Notes under the pieces: model-generated
What the model saw: the letters and a program-made list of their open reading frames with translations, nothing else
Databases searched by the model: none
What the model was told of the DNA's origin: nothing
DNA from: CAVPMW01 sp963706515
GTDB taxonomy: Bacteria; Chloroflexota; Anaerolineae; Anaerolineales; UBA4823
Assembly: GCA_963706515.1 (NCBI GenBank)
Contig: CAVPMW010000006.1
Span: forward strand, 1 to 64,000
Reading direction: 5' to 3'
Length of the DNA: 64,000 nucleotides
Position numbers and translations under genes: made by a program
In this document: positions 19,864 to 29,280 of the stretch, piece after piece
Numbering within the stretch: position 1 is the stretch's first letter
Layout: every line of letters begins with the position of its first letter

Positions 19864-20964
19864 GCGGCTGCCTCGTCAGGCAATAATGGCTCGCCCGGCT
19901 CGCTTTCCCCCATCGCACGCAGGAATCGCCCTTCAATTGCCTGGGTCACCGCGTGCAGGTCGCGACCTGCCAGGGAAACCTGCCCTCCCGCCAGGGAGCC
20001 ATGTCCACCCGCCTTCCCCAGGTTTCCTACCGCCTGCTGCGCTAACGGACCGGCATCCTTCCCCTCCGGGATGGTGCGCAGGGACAGGTACAGAGTCCCG
20101 TGGTGCACGCCCATACACAGCGCAGCCTGGCAATCTTCCAGGCGGATGAGCGTATCGGCGAGATCGGCAGGCAGGTCGGGGCGGTCCATCACACTGAGGA
20201 TGGCAACGACGGAGTGCGGGTAGAGGCGGGCGCCCTGCAAACCGCGATAGAATGCCTGGAAATACTGCCGCGAAAGACCCGCCTGCTCGACCTGTACCAG
20301 CTTCTGCCGGTCGAGCAAGGCTACCAGGTTGAGGTAGACGACCCCATCTACAGGGGAGGCGCCGCGCGCCAGGCCGCGCGTATCGGTCTGAATGCCATAG
20401 AACATGGCGGTCGCCAGGGTCGAGTCCGGGATGATCCCGGCTGCCTCGAGGTGCTGGTAGAGCAGGCTGGAGGTTGCGCCAATCTCGGAACGCAGGTCGC
20501 TGTAGGGGATCCGCCTGCTCCGCCGGCGCAGCTCGCGGTGGTGGTCGAAGACAATCTGCGGGCGGTAGTTGTCTGCCAGAGAGTTATTCCCTCCTCCTGG
20601 CTGAGTATCCACCAGAGCAATCGCTGAAAAACCCTGCGCATCCGGCGCTACCTCTACAAACTCCCACTCGGGTGTGAGCAGCCTGAGCATGGCGCGGTTC
20701 TCGGCGCGCGCCACCAGCCCGCTGTAAAACAGCCTGGAGGACACGCTCCACGACTACGTTTAACAGCGTAGCCAGGGCCTTCCCTGCAGCCAGCGCATCC
20801 GGATCGGGGCTGTCGTGGGTCAGGATCATTACCGGCCCCGACCCCACCAGATTGCGCAAGCGCTCCAGGCGCGCCAGGTCGATCGGGTTCTCCGGCGTCG
20901 GCGTCAAATCTTTCAAGCTAATCCCCTCAGAAATCTCATCGCCCAAATTAATCCGTCGCTCCAC
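19860..20964 (-). CDS. DHH-family phosphoesterase (NrnA/RecJ-like), frameshifted
   Basis: About 367 residues. The N-terminus has MILTHDSPDPDALAAGKALA (DxD metal motif). A frame change near 20740 leads to SSRLFYSGLVARAENRAML, then AIALVDTQPGGGNN and the name-giving IVFDHHRE. A DHHA1-type C-terminal domain contains GGHGSLAGGQVSL, close to the usual GGH motif. Members hydrolyse nanoRNA, pAp or cyclic-di-AMP products; which one applies here is open. Confidence 0.85.
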
Positions 20965-20966
20965 TT

Positions 20967-21019
20967 AGTGTTCCGTCAAACCTGATTATTAAGCTTGAAT
21001 CGGTAAGAAACGGAACACT
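20967..21019. repeat. 10-bp inverted repeat between divergent genes
   Basis: AGTGTTCCGT (20967-20976) and ACGGAACACT (21010-21019) form a perfect 10-bp stem around a 33-nt loop, followed by TTTT on the plus strand. It lies between the DHH gene and the LysM gene, whose TATAAT box is at 21066-21071. It could be an operator pair or a weak terminator. Confidence 0.45.
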
Positions 21020-21082
21020 TTTAAGCTAGATTTTAACCGCACCTTTCCGCATGCCACCTCTTTCGGTATAATCATCCCTGCT

Positions 21083-21901
21083 ATGCACAAAAATCATACC
21101 ACTTCACGCCTGTTCCTGTCAGGCAGCCTGGCGGTAATTTGCCTCGCAGCGGGAGCTTTCTTCCTCAGCCTGGTACGACCCGCCTCAGCCTCGCCGCTGG
21201 CGCAGGCGGCAATCTTTACTCCTACTCCAGGTCCGGATGGGCGCATCATTTACATTGTCAAGCCCAACGACACCTTGCTGAGCATCTCCTTGATCAGCGG
21301 CGTACCGGTGGACAAGCTGAGAGGCTTGAATAACCTCACCAATGATACGATCATTGCCGGACAGCCCCTGCTGCTGGGGCTCGCCGGACCTGCCGAGGTG
21401 CTAACAACTCCCGGTGCACTGCCCACCGCTACTCCGTTGCTGCCCACACCCACTCCCCAGCGGGGTTTCGGCAACCTGTGCATCATGTTGTTCAACGATC
21501 TAAACGGGGATGCGATCCGCCAGACTGAGGAAGTGACTATCCCGGACGGCGCAATCAGTGTGAACAACCGCAGCGGCTCGGTCTCTGAGACTGCCAAGAC
21601 GGTAGCGGGCAGCGACCCCTACTGCATCGCAAATATCCCCGAAGGGGACTACAACATCAGTGTGGCTATCCCTGAGGGCTATAACCCGACCACTCTCACC
21701 AATTATGCCCTGACTCTGAAAGCCGGGGATGAGACCTTTATTGACTTTGGAGGGCAGGCTGACTCTGAGACCATGGCTGCCGCTCCCGAGCCAGGCAGTG
21801 GCAACTCAGGCACATCTCCGGTGTTGGGTATCCTGGGTGTGGTAATTATCCTGGCTGGCGTAGGGCTGGCGATCTTCGCCGGGCGCCTGATGAAGGGTTA
21901 G
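21083..21901 (+). CDS. Secreted LysM domain protein with C-terminal membrane anchor
   Basis: 272 residues. Signal peptide LFLSGSLAVICLAAGAFFLS, cleavage likely near PASASPLAQA. One LysM domain (IIYIVKPNDTLLSISLISGV to ITGQPLLLGL-like end, residues ~54-97) suggests peptidoglycan or glycan binding. A Pro/Thr linker follows, then a beta-sandwich domain of the SdrD/carboxypeptidase-regulatory type (FNDLNGDAIRQTEEVTIPDG), and a C-terminal TM helix GILGVVIILAGVGLAIFAG. It is a wall- or surface-associated protein; catalytic residues are not seen. Confidence 0.82.
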   Translation: MHKNHTTSRLFLSGSLAVICLAAGAFFLSLVRPASASPLAQAAIFTPTPGPDGRIIYIVKPNDTLLSISLISGVPVDKLRGLNNLTNDTIIAGQPLLLGLAGPAEVLTTPGALPTATPLLPTPTPQRGFGNLCIMLFNDLNGDAIRQTEEVTIPDGAISVNNRSGSVSETAKTVAGSDPYCIANIPEGDYNISVAIPEGYNPTTLTNYALTLKAGDETFIDFGGQADSETMAAAPEPGSGNSGTSPVLGILGVVIILAGVGLAIFAGRLMKG

Positions 21902-23064
21902 CTGCTCTTCCCTCCAGCTTGCTCCCCAACTTCATAGAATGAAACCAGGGCACGCCCAAAGCGCTGGCCGTCCCAACTGCTGGAGCGGGCTCTGGCTGCT
22001 TCCACCAACCGGTCAGCGACATCCTGCTCGATAAGCACAGTAATCAATGCCGCACCCAGGGCGCGACCGGCAGGTGTGCCTCCCGGTTTTACCAGGTACG
22101 CAGCGGGTCCTACCACAGCCTCCACCCACGGGTCATCTTCAGCTACGATGGGCTTGCCGCAAGCCAGGGCTGCCTGCACCGGTCCGTCCCATACTGGGAG
22201 CGGACCCAGGTGCAGGAGCGCGCTGCAGCTGCGATAAAGCTGCGCCAGCGCGGGCATATCCAGGGCGGGCAGCAGGGATATCGTCTTCGCCAGGTCAGTC
22301 TCATTAATGGCTGCCTGCCACTGGCGGCGCTCATCCTCGCTCAAACCCAGCGCCAGCAGAGGATAGTACTCTCCCACCGGCCCGGCAGCCCAGCTCCAGG
22401 CTGCCAGCAGCCTATTCAATGCCACTGGAGAGCCAGACCCGTGGTAGAGAACGTAGGTCTCGGGCAGCTCCAATCCGGGGATTTGTGCACCTCCCGCTTG
22501 TGCTGAATGCGAAGCATATGCCGGGTTGACAGCCGGCGGTAACCTTACCAGCGGATACTGCTCCGGCGGCTCCCCGAACCCTTCAGGCCACAGGAGGGCT
22601 GCAGCCCGCGCTCCACCGCCCCCTCCGAGGGCGTGGCGCAAACGGGCAGCAGCGCCTGCCGGTTGTGCCTGCCATTCTGGGCGGGGAGGCTCGCCTGAGG
22701 AGCCTGGACCGAGCAGGTGCTGGACTTCGTCCTGCCCACTGCCAGCGGGGCTCAAAACGCGGCGGAATCTCCCGAAAAGAGGGGCAAATTCACCGGTCAG
22801 GTGCAGCCAGGGTTTTTCCAGCCGGTTTGCCAGCCGGGGAAGCAGGCGCTGCTCCCAGTTCAACCGCTGCAGCTCGCCGCCCTGCGGCACCGATTGGCGC
22901 AAGGTGGCGACTCCCGCCGGAAGGGGATGGAAAGACTCGCCTGGCAGGGCGACGATCGCTTCTACCTGCCCGCTGGAGTGCTCGAGGAGCGTAAGCAGGT
23001 GGATCGCAGCCGCGCTGTTCGGCGCATCCCATAAAGGCCAACCATCATACAAAACTACAGTCAT
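21898..23064 (-). CDS. Glycosyltransferase (GT-B fold, group 1-like)
   Basis: 388 residues from the ATG at 23064 (MTVVLYDGWPLWDAPNSAAA), 13 bp after the thioesterase stop. The C-terminal half has GT4-like features: YVLYHGSGSPVALNRLLAAW, ALAQLYRSCSALLHLG and QAALACGKPIVAEDDPWVEA, with the donor-binding glutamate region altered. The middle (22700-22760) carries a 41-bp block also found inverted in the gene at 27782, and the protein reads poorly there. Envelope glycan synthesis with the neighbouring GT2 is inferred. Confidence 0.65.
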   Translation of the reverse strand: MTVVLYDGWPLWDAPNSAAAIHLLTLLEHSSGQVEAIVALPGESFHPLPAGVATLRQSVPQGGELQRLNWEQRLLPRLANRLEKPWLHLTGEFAPLFGRFRRVLSPAGSGQDEVQHLLGPGSSGEPPRPEWQAQPAGAAARLRHALGGGGGARAAALLWPEGFGEPPEQYPLVRLPPAVNPAYASHSAQAGGAQIPGLELPETYVLYHGSGSPVALNRLLAAWSWAAGPVGEYYPLLALGLSEDERRQWQAAINETDLAKTISLLPALDMPALAQLYRSCSALLHLGPLPVWDGPVQAALACGKPIVAEDDPWVEAVVGPAAYLVKPGGTPAGRALGAALITVLIEQDVADRLVEAARARSSSWDGQRFGRALVSFYEVGEQAGGKSS

Positions 23065-23077
23065 ATCGGACAGTTTT

Positions 23078-23539
23078 TTATTGAACGCCTCGAGCAGCTC
23101 CCCCTCCGGCAGCCTCTTCCCCGCCGGCTGCCTCTCCCCCGCCGCTCTTGCGCAGCACCCGCCGCAGGAAGCGCGCTTCGTCGATAACCGCTCGCTCGTG
23201 GCGACCTGTGCCGATCTGCTCCTGCTCATCCCAGGCATCTACCTGGAAGATAACCCGCTGGCCCTCTACAGTAAGGACTTCGCTGCGCACGCGCACCGTG
23301 CTCCCAGCCGTGGTGGGAGCCAGGTGGCGTACTTCCACCAGGATGCCCACGCTGGAGGATCCTTCTGGGAGATGTTCTGCCAGCAGCCTGTGCGAGTTAG
23401 CTTCCATGAAGCCAATCATGGCTGGCGTAGCCAGCACCCGGAGTGTACCGCTGCCCAGGTGGGCGGCAAGATAGCGCTCCTCGACAAGGTAAGTGGTTTC
23501 CCGCACCATTCCTGGCTGGATGATCTCGTTGATTTCCAT
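23078..23539 (-). CDS. Hot-dog fold thioesterase (FlK-like)
   Basis: 153 residues; the ATG at 23539 follows GGAGG. MEINEIIQPGMVRETTYLVE, then VLATPAMIGFMEANSHRLL and the core SSVGILVEVRHLAPTTAGST and RVIFQVDAWDEQEQIGTG match the fluoroacetyl-CoA-thioesterase-like family, which hydrolyses small acyl-CoAs. The C-terminal tail is a Gly/Ala/Glu low-complexity stretch. Between two glycosyltransferase genes on the same strand; a metabolic link is not evident. Confidence 0.8.
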   Translation of the reverse strand: MEINEIIQPGMVRETTYLVEERYLAAHLGSGTLRVLATPAMIGFMEANSHRLLAEHLPEGSSSVGILVEVRHLAPTTAGSTVRVRSEVLTVEGQRVIFQVDAWDEQEQIGTGRHERAVIDEARFLRRVLRKSGGGEAAGGEEAAGGGAARGVQ

Positions 23540-23571
23540 GTAGCCTCCATAAAAATGATCCTGCTGTGCTC

Positions 23572-24589
23572 TCAAGCAGCCAGCCACCAGTCCTGGCCCT
23601 CTGCGAATCCCAGCTCTGCCAGGCGGGCGCGGATGATCGGGCGCGCCCCGCGTGCGCCTACAGCTGCCAGCAGGACCGGGCGCCTGAAACGCTGCCACCA
23701 TCCCGGGAGCTGCTCGGCTGAGATCACCGGCAGGCCGCGCTCGGGTGCGGCCGATCTTGCGCGGGTCAATGTCCACAAAAGCGACCAGGGGCACACCTTG
23801 CCGGAGGAGGTGTTTGCTCAACCGCCGCCCCATCATCCCTGCGCCCCAGATAAACACCGCTTCCCGGTCAGACAGAGGCCCGCGGCTGAGGTAATAAGCC
23901 TTGAGGCGCAGGAAGCTTTCCAGCGCATAGCGGCTGTCCGTGCGCGTCAGGCGTTCCGGGCGTTCGCGCCATTCCAGCAGCACCTCGGGGACTTTGCCAA
24001 AACGAAATCCTGCCAGGCAGGCGCGCAGCCACAAATCGTAGTCTTCAGGCCAGCCGCGCTCCTGGTAGCCGCCCAGCGCCAGGATTTGCTCGCGCCGGAA
24101 CAGGGCGCTCGGGTGAGCCAGCGGGCTCTCCACAAATATCTCCCGGCTGATGTCAGCGTGATCGATCAGGGTATTTTGCCACTCCAGATACAGGCTGAAA
24201 CCCTGGCGCACCTGCTCGCCTGGGAAGGCGGTCACCAGGCAGCCTGCAACCGCCAGCTCGGGCCGCGACTGCATGAGCCTCACCTGCTTCGCCAGCCGTT
24301 CCGGCATGGCGCGGTCATCTGCATCCATGCGCGCCACCAGCTCAGCCTGGCAGGCCTCCAATCCAGCCTGCAGTGCGGCGACGATCCCGCCGTGCGGGCG
24401 GGCGAGCACCCTCATGCGCGGATCGCGGGCGGCGCATGAGCGGAGCAGCTCGAGAGTCTCATCGGTCGAGCCGTCATCCACAGCCACCAGCTCGTAATCC
24501 GTCAGCGTCTGCTGGGCCAGGCTGTCCAGCGCCTCAGCCAGCGTTTCCGCCGCATTATAGCAGGGCATCAGCACCGAGACGGCAGGCAT
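23572..24589 (-). CDS. Family 2 glycosyltransferase, frameshifted
   Basis: Starts MPAVSVLMPCYNAAETLAEA with the GT-A nucleotide-sugar fold: VAVDDGSTDETLELL, the metal-binding ARMDADDRAMPERLA, and GGYQERGWPEDYDLWLRA. After the catalytic domain comes a Rossmann-like segment AVFIWGAGMMGRRLSKHLL. A frame change near 23745 moves the end to GLPVISAEQLPGWWQRF and EGQDWWLAA, stop at 23572. Without this correction the frame runs falsely into the thioesterase. Cell-surface glycan assembly is likely. Confidence 0.85.
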
Positions 24590-24664
24590 GGCTCGATTTT
24601 ACCTGAATTCAGCGAGAGTGCATTCTGCCATTCGTTCCGGACTTACGAATTCATAAAGGATTTA

Positions 24665-24720
24665 CCGAAAAATGGGGTGCTCGGTGGGCGCTAGCGCCCA
24701 CCGAGCACCCCATTTTTCGG
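24665..24720. repeat. Perfect 56-bp palindrome
   Basis: Both 28-bp arms match exactly with no loop: CCGAAAAATGGGG, then TGCTCGGTGGGCGCT and its mirror. It lies between divergent genes (GT2 and mscS), so it is not a simple terminator. It shares CGGTGGGC with 16193 and the CCGAAAA closing arm with other palindromes in the window. Confidence 0.95.
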
Positions 24721-24790
24721 ACTTTTCTCATTCAACTGCGTGACTCCTAAATATAATAAGCTATAAGTTGAATTCCAAGGAGGTCAAGCC

Positions 24791-25618
24791 ATGCCGCTGA
24801 ATCCGATACCATTGAGCGTCCAATTCCAGGAGTATTTCGTCGATACTATCAATTTTATACCTACGCTGATCGTTGTCCTGTTGGTCATGCTGGTCGCCTT
24901 TTTGCTGGCGACCTGGCTGCGCAGGAACACGCGCCGGGGTCTCGAAAGGCGCAAGATTGCACCCGAAGTTGTGCTGCTGCTCGAGCAAGTGGTCTACTGG
25001 TCGGTCCTGAGCCTTGGGGCGGTATTCGCTTTACAGCGCATCGGGGTGAACCTGACCGCCCTGATTGCGGGCATGGGCGCGATCGGCTTTACCATCGGCT
25101 TTGCCTTGCAGGACGTTGGCAAGAATCTGATCGCCGGTGTGCTGCTGCTGCTCCAGCGACCATTCCAGATCGGCGACGTGATCGAGGTGGTAGGCTACAC
25201 CGGCGCGATCAAGACGATCACCTTGCGGGCTACCGAGCTGACTGCCCTGGATGGGCGCCAGGTGTGGATCCCAAACGGGGATATCTACATCAACCCGATC
25301 ACTAACTTCACCCAGCCAACGCGGCGGCGGGTGGAAATCAGCCTGGGAGTCACCAAGAATAGCAACCTGGAGGCGGTCCGCCAGGCTGCCCTGGCAATAG
25401 TCCCCTCTCTCCCCGGGCTGCTTCCCGATCCGCCTCCCGCAGTATTCTTCCAGCTCCTGGGAAGCAGTACAGTGGACCTGGTGCTCTATTTTTGGATCGA
25501 TACCGCCAAAACCGATCCCGCCACCGCCAAAGATGCCGGGCTGGTAGCGCTTAAAACCGCGTTCGATAAGGCCGGGATCGAGATCCCCTATCCAACCCAG
25601 ATGCAAATCGCACCCTGA
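24791..25618 (+). CDS. mscS: Small-conductance mechanosensitive channel (MscS family)
   Basis: Releases solutes on hypo-osmotic shock. 275 residues, ATG after AAGGAGG, TATAAT at 24752. TM helices at about residues 21-43 and 62-82, the pore helix TM3 LIAGMGAIGFTIGFALQDVG, then the beta domain LLLQRPFQIGDVIEV and VWIPNGDIYINPITNFT, which is the MscS signature, and the C-terminal cytoplasmic vestibule. Followed closely by the DUF423 gene. Confidence 0.93.
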   Translation: MPLNPIPLSVQFQEYFVDTINFIPTLIVVLLVMLVAFLLATWLRRNTRRGLERRKIAPEVVLLLEQVVYWSVLSLGAVFALQRIGVNLTALIAGMGAIGFTIGFALQDVGKNLIAGVLLLLQRPFQIGDVIEVVGYTGAIKTITLRATELTALDGRQVWIPNGDIYINPITNFTQPTRRRVEISLGVTKNSNLEAVRQAALAIVPSLPGLLPDPPPAVFFQLLGSSTVDLVLYFWIDTAKTDPATAKDAGLVALKTAFDKAGIEIPYPTQMQIAP

Positions 25619-25635
25619 CCGACCCGGAGGCTCAC

Positions 25636-26000
25636 TTGGCAGCTACCTTTTTCTCACTTGGCGCTCTCAGCGGCGCGATTGCCGTCGCCCTGGGCGCATT
25701 CGGCGCTCACGCTCTCAAAGCCCGCCTCGATGCCGCCCGCCTGGAAACCTTCGAGACGGGCGTCCGCTACCAGATGTACCATGCCCTGGCGCTTTTGTTG
25801 ACCGGTCTGACGTTGAACGCCTATCCGAACAGGACTCCGGGAATACTTGCCGGCTGGCTGTTCCTGCTGGGGACCTTGCTCTTCTCCGGCAGCCTGTACC
25901 TCCTGGTCGCAACCGGAAAGCGCCCTGGGGCGCGGTAACTCCCCTCGGAGGAGTAGCGTTTATCGCCGCCTGGCTCTGCCTGGCGCTGGCACTTCTCTAG
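25636..26000 (+). CDS. DUF423 family small membrane protein, frameshifted
   Basis: About 120 residues with four TM segments. A TTG start at 25636 follows CGGAGG. The family signature is present: ALSGAIAVALGAFGAHALKA, ETGVRYQMYHALALLL (here TGVRYQMYHALALLL), FLLGTLLFSGSLYLL. A frame change near 25918 restores the usual ending AVTPLGGVAFIAAWLCLALA with stop at 26000. Function of DUF423 is unknown. It lies 17 bp after mscS. Confidence 0.85.
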
Positions 26001-26155
26001 CTTCGGGGGCTGGTTGACGGCTGGACCTTTTTCGGAATATACTAGGAGCGTGAGCTCCCGGTCAGCGACCTTGAGCTTGACGAATGGGTCAATCTATCCT
26101 GGAATAATAAATGGACTCCGAATTGCTCCCTGGTTACACCAATTGAGGAGGAATG

Positions 26156-26843
26156 ATGAGCACTACCCTGACCTGGTACGGACATGCGACCCTGGGCATC
26201 GTTACCGCTGGCTATCATCTGTTGGTAGATCCCTTCTTTACGGGCAACCCGGCTGCCAGCACAACTGCAGAGGAGGTGGAAGCTGACTACATTCTGGTCA
26301 GTCACGGGCACGGCGACCACCTCGGCGATACCATCCCAATCGCCAAACGGACCGGTGCGACCGTGATCAGCAATAACGAGATTGCCAGCTGGATGGATAG
26401 GCAAGGCCTGGAGGTACACGGGCAGCACATCGGCGGCGGCTACCGCTATCCTTTCGGCTACCTGAAGCTCACCCAGGCGCTGCACGGCTCGATCCTGCCG
26501 GACGGCTCTTACGGCGGCAATCCGGCTGGATTCCTGCTGACGACGAACGAGGGGAAAAAGATCTACATGGCCTGCGATACCGGGCTGTTCGGAGATATGA
26601 GCCTGATCGGCGATGAAGGCCTGGACCTGGCGTTAATCCCCATCGGGGATAACTTTACGATGGGACCGGATGACGCCCTGCCGCGCGGTTAAGTTCCTGC
26701 ATCCCAAGGTCATCGTCCCAATCCACTACAACACCTGGGATCTCATCGCCCAGGACCCGCAAGCCTGGGCGGATCGAGTGAGGGCTGAAACCAGCACCCG
26801 GGTAGAAATATTGGCGCCGGGTCACAGCCTGAAGCTGGATTAA
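26156..26843 (+). CDS. Metal-dependent hydrolase, UPF0173 (beta-lactamase fold), frameshifted
   Basis: About 228 residues. The ATG at 26156 lies four bases after AGGAGG; the ATG at 26153 is too close. TWYGHATLGIV and LVDPFFTGNP open the UPF0173 fold. The metal motif is SHGHGDHLGD, with further ligands in ALHGS and MACDTGLFGDM. A frame change near 26690 leads to KFLHPKVIVPIHYNTWD (final metal His) and LAPGHSLKLD, stop at 26843. Substrate unknown. Confidence 0.87.
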
Positions 26844-26857
26844 ATTCCCCGCGCTGC

Positions 26858-27452
26858 TCAACCGTCCAGCAAGCGCCGCTGCCAGGATGCACCAGGCGTT
26901 CCAGTCGATGCGTTCCAGTGCATCCAAAGCGGTCAGCAGGTCTTTGGAAGCCACGACAATGCCGTGCGTGGGGACCATGATCGCCGCGGCGAAGGTGCGG
27001 ATCTGCTCCTCTTTGCCTGCCAGTCCTCCCGCAATATTCACCGCCAGCTCCGCGCTGTGGGTCGGAGCGTACGGCACCAGCTCGATCGTGCCCAGCTTCT
27101 GGGTCGCCTCCAGCACCGGCTCGATCGGCTTGCCCGCGACCGCAAAGGGCTGGATGTGGAAGGAATGGGCGTGGATGACCGCCTGGGCGGAGGGGATGCT
27201 GCGGTAGATCGCCAGGTGAGCCTTGCCCTCGCGGGAGAAGCGCGGGTTTGCCTCGAATGCCTCGTCATCGATCTCGCCGCACAGGATATCCTGCGGGTCG
27301 AGCTGCCAGTGCTGGAGCTTACCGGCATAGCGCGGGGTGATGTAAATGCAATCCCCTTCTCTGGCGCTGATATTACCCCCAGCGATGTCTGTCAGTCGCC
27401 GCTCGAACATCAGCCTGCCCACGTAGGAGATCAATTCGGGAAGTTCGCTCAT
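26858..27452 (-). CDS. Class II aldolase/adducin-family protein
   Basis: About 195 residues: ELISYVGRLMFERRLTDIAGGNISAR (substrate loop), VIHAHSFHIQPFAV (zinc His pair), PYAPTHSAELAVNI and MVPTHGIVVASKDLLTALDALE. These match L-fuculose-phosphate aldolase/ribulose-phosphate epimerase relatives. The open frame continues to 26655, 189 bp antisense into the hydrolase gene, which is improbable coding; a one-base shift gives a stop at 26858, used here. The exact end is uncertain. Confidence 0.82.
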
Positions 27453-27535
27453 CGCCTCACCTGCCTCGGTTGGATTTTAGCGAATTATAACCGCAGGCTG
27501 CCCTGCTGCTCGGCCTTTAGGGATTTCTCACAGGA

Positions 27536-27722
27536 CCTCTACATAACGGAAGGGGAAAATTCTGAAAAATGGATGAATTGCGGGCGTCCGCCCGCAATTC
27601 ATCCATTTTTCAGATAATAAACCCTCCCCCGATTTTTGGGGGAGGGCAGGGTGGGGGGCGATTTCCACAAGTTATCAAAAGGAATTTCTGGATTGCTCTG
27701 AAAGATTAAATCTGGGGCGTTA
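27536..27722. mobile_element. MITE-like palindromic element, copy A
   Basis: Central perfect 25-bp stem (27561-27585 / 27590-27614, loop GTCC) with GGATGAATTGCGGGC, then the block AAACCCTCCCCC...GGGGGAGGG (a second hairpin) and the right end AAAGATTAAATCTGGGG at ~27699-27716. The left end is decayed. Related to copies at 32755, 39376 and 63728. It lies between two minus-strand genes; the remainder of 27453-27781 holds no gene. Confidence 0.8.
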
Positions 27723-27781
27723 ACGATAACTCCTGTAAGGAAACACAGGTAACACCTTAAAACGGGTTACGCCTGAATCTA

Positions 27782-29194
27782 CTAGAAGTGAAAACTTCCG
27801 GAGTTATTCCACAGCCAGAGCAGGAACCAGATCACCAGGAACAGCGCCACCGAGACCGTTAAAAAGCCGACCAGCGCCTTGACCCGGTCGGTAGGCTTCT
27901 CACCGCCTACTTTGCCCGTCTGCCCATTGACCAGCAGGCGGTACTCTTTACCTTTATAGCGGTACATCCCCGTCCACAGCGGCAGCAGGACATGCTTGAA
28001 GGTCATCCCGCTCCAGCCGCTGCCGCGCGTCTGGAAGTTGCGCTTCTCCCGGCCCGCTTCGACCCGGGCGCTCAATGTAGCGCGCACTTTGCGCGTCACC
28101 TGCTCGCGCGCCATGAGCGAAGCCTCCGCCAGCGACCGGTTGTAGATCAAGGTAGGCCAGCCTGCCAGCTGCTCGGGCTTGAAATCGAGCACCTCTTTCA
28201 GGCTGAACGGCTCGACCATCTCCAGGTCGTGCGGCTCCAGGGCTTTCACCCCGGGCACCAGGATGTCGTCGAAGAAGGAAGACTCTACTCCATCGCGGTT
28301 AACCCAGATTGCGTAGCGCCCGCTGCCCTCCTTGACCTCGCAGCTCCAGCGCACCTCCACCGTCCCGTCGAAGGTCCAAAATGAGTAATATGCCGGGCGC
28401 AGGCGGATGCGCTGCACGGTGCGCAGCAGGTCATCCGGGGCGAGCATTCCCTTGCCCAGCCAGCTTTTCACCTGGGCGGCTACCTGGCGGGCATCCAGCT
28501 TCATCAGGGCAATCACCTGCGGATCGACGATCCGCTCAGCGGGCGCACTGAGCACGAACTGGTTGGAGCCGCAAAAGGGGCATTCGGCGCTCTTCAGCTC
28601 GGCGGGGAGGATGGTTAACGCGCCGCACTGCCCGCAAGCCACCCGCTTCTGGTTTTCCGCCCAGTCATGCCCGCTGGCAGTGGGCAGGACGAAATCCAGC
28701 ACCTGCTCGGCCTGGTCGGCGACCGTTTCAGGGTGGGAGACCGGCGCGGCAATACCCACAAATCCGCAGTACGGGCAAGCCAGCCCGGTAGCGAGGATCG
28801 AAAAAGTCATCCGTCCGCCGCACTGCGGGCAGGTAAAACTCTGCGCCTGGGCTTCCAGACCGCCTGCGGCATGCACGACGGTCGAGCTGTGACCGATCGG
28901 CAGGACCTCCTGCGGGGCGATCTTGCCGGTCAAAAGCGCCAGCTCGCGCCGCGCCGCCGCATTATTGGGGTCCAGGACTACAGCTTGCTCCAGGTAGCTG
29001 GTCTTTTCCTGCGGGTCGTCGCTGATCTCCGCCAGCCACACGTAGGGGCGGGCGTCCGTACCGTTCAGCTCGATGGCCTGGTTGAACAGGGAATAGGCGA
29101 TATCGCGGCGGTCGTTTTTAGCAGCCAGGATACCGTCGTGCAGGATCTGCTCGTAGTTCAGAAGGCGTGAAGAAGCAGCCGGTGTGGGCATCAT
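27782..29194 (-). CDS. TPR and double zinc-ribbon membrane protein
   Basis: 470 residues. N-terminal TPR-like helices (AYSLFNQAIELNGTDARPYV, YLEQAVVLDPNNAAARREL), then two zinc ribbons: FTCPQCGGRMTF with ACPYCGFVG, and ACGQCGALT with CPFCGSNQF. A beta-rich domain (YYSFWTFDGTVEVRW) follows, and a C-terminal TM helix FLTVSVALFLVIWFLLWLW close to the end. The architecture is common in Chloroflexota and has no assigned role. The segment encoding AEQVLDFVLPTASG is duplicated, inverted, at 22709. Confidence 0.75.
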   Translation of the reverse strand: MMPTPAASSRLLNYEQILHDGILAAKNDRRDIAYSLFNQAIELNGTDARPYVWLAEISDDPQEKTSYLEQAVVLDPNNAAARRELALLTGKIAPQEVLPIGHSSTVVHAAGGLEAQAQSFTCPQCGGRMTFSILATGLACPYCGFVGIAAPVSHPETVADQAEQVLDFVLPTASGHDWAENQKRVACGQCGALTILPAELKSAECPFCGSNQFVLSAPAERIVDPQVIALMKLDARQVAAQVKSWLGKGMLAPDDLLRTVQRIRLRPAYYSFWTFDGTVEVRWSCEVKEGSGRYAIWVNRDGVESSFFDDILVPGVKALEPHDLEMVEPFSLKEVLDFKPEQLAGWPTLIYNRSLAEASLMAREQVTRKVRATLSARVEAGREKRNFQTRGSGWSGMTFKHVLLPLWTGMYRYKGKEYRLLVNGQTGKVGGEKPTDRVKALVGFLTVSVALFLVIWFLLWLWNNSGSFHF

Positions 29195-29280
29195 GCCTGA
29201 GTTTTCTCAGGCTTGAGTTTACCCAGGGCTGCCCTGAATGTAAATACGTTCTTACAAAGTTGGAAGGGAGCTGATAGCCG

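Noticed and set aside
22526..24439. 637-codon plus-strand frame
   Set aside because: Antisense to three genes with recognisable domains, low-complexity Pro/Arg/Ser composition, no ribosome binding site.
23078..24589. 503-codon frame joining a glycosyltransferase to a thioesterase
   Set aside because: The fusion comes from a frame change near 23745. The true glycosyltransferase end lies in another frame (stop 23572), and the thioesterase has its own ATG and GGAGG at 23539.
26655..26857. C-terminal extension of the aldolase
   Set aside because: It lies antisense to the conserved end of the metallo-hydrolase gene; a one-base shift gives a stop at 26858.
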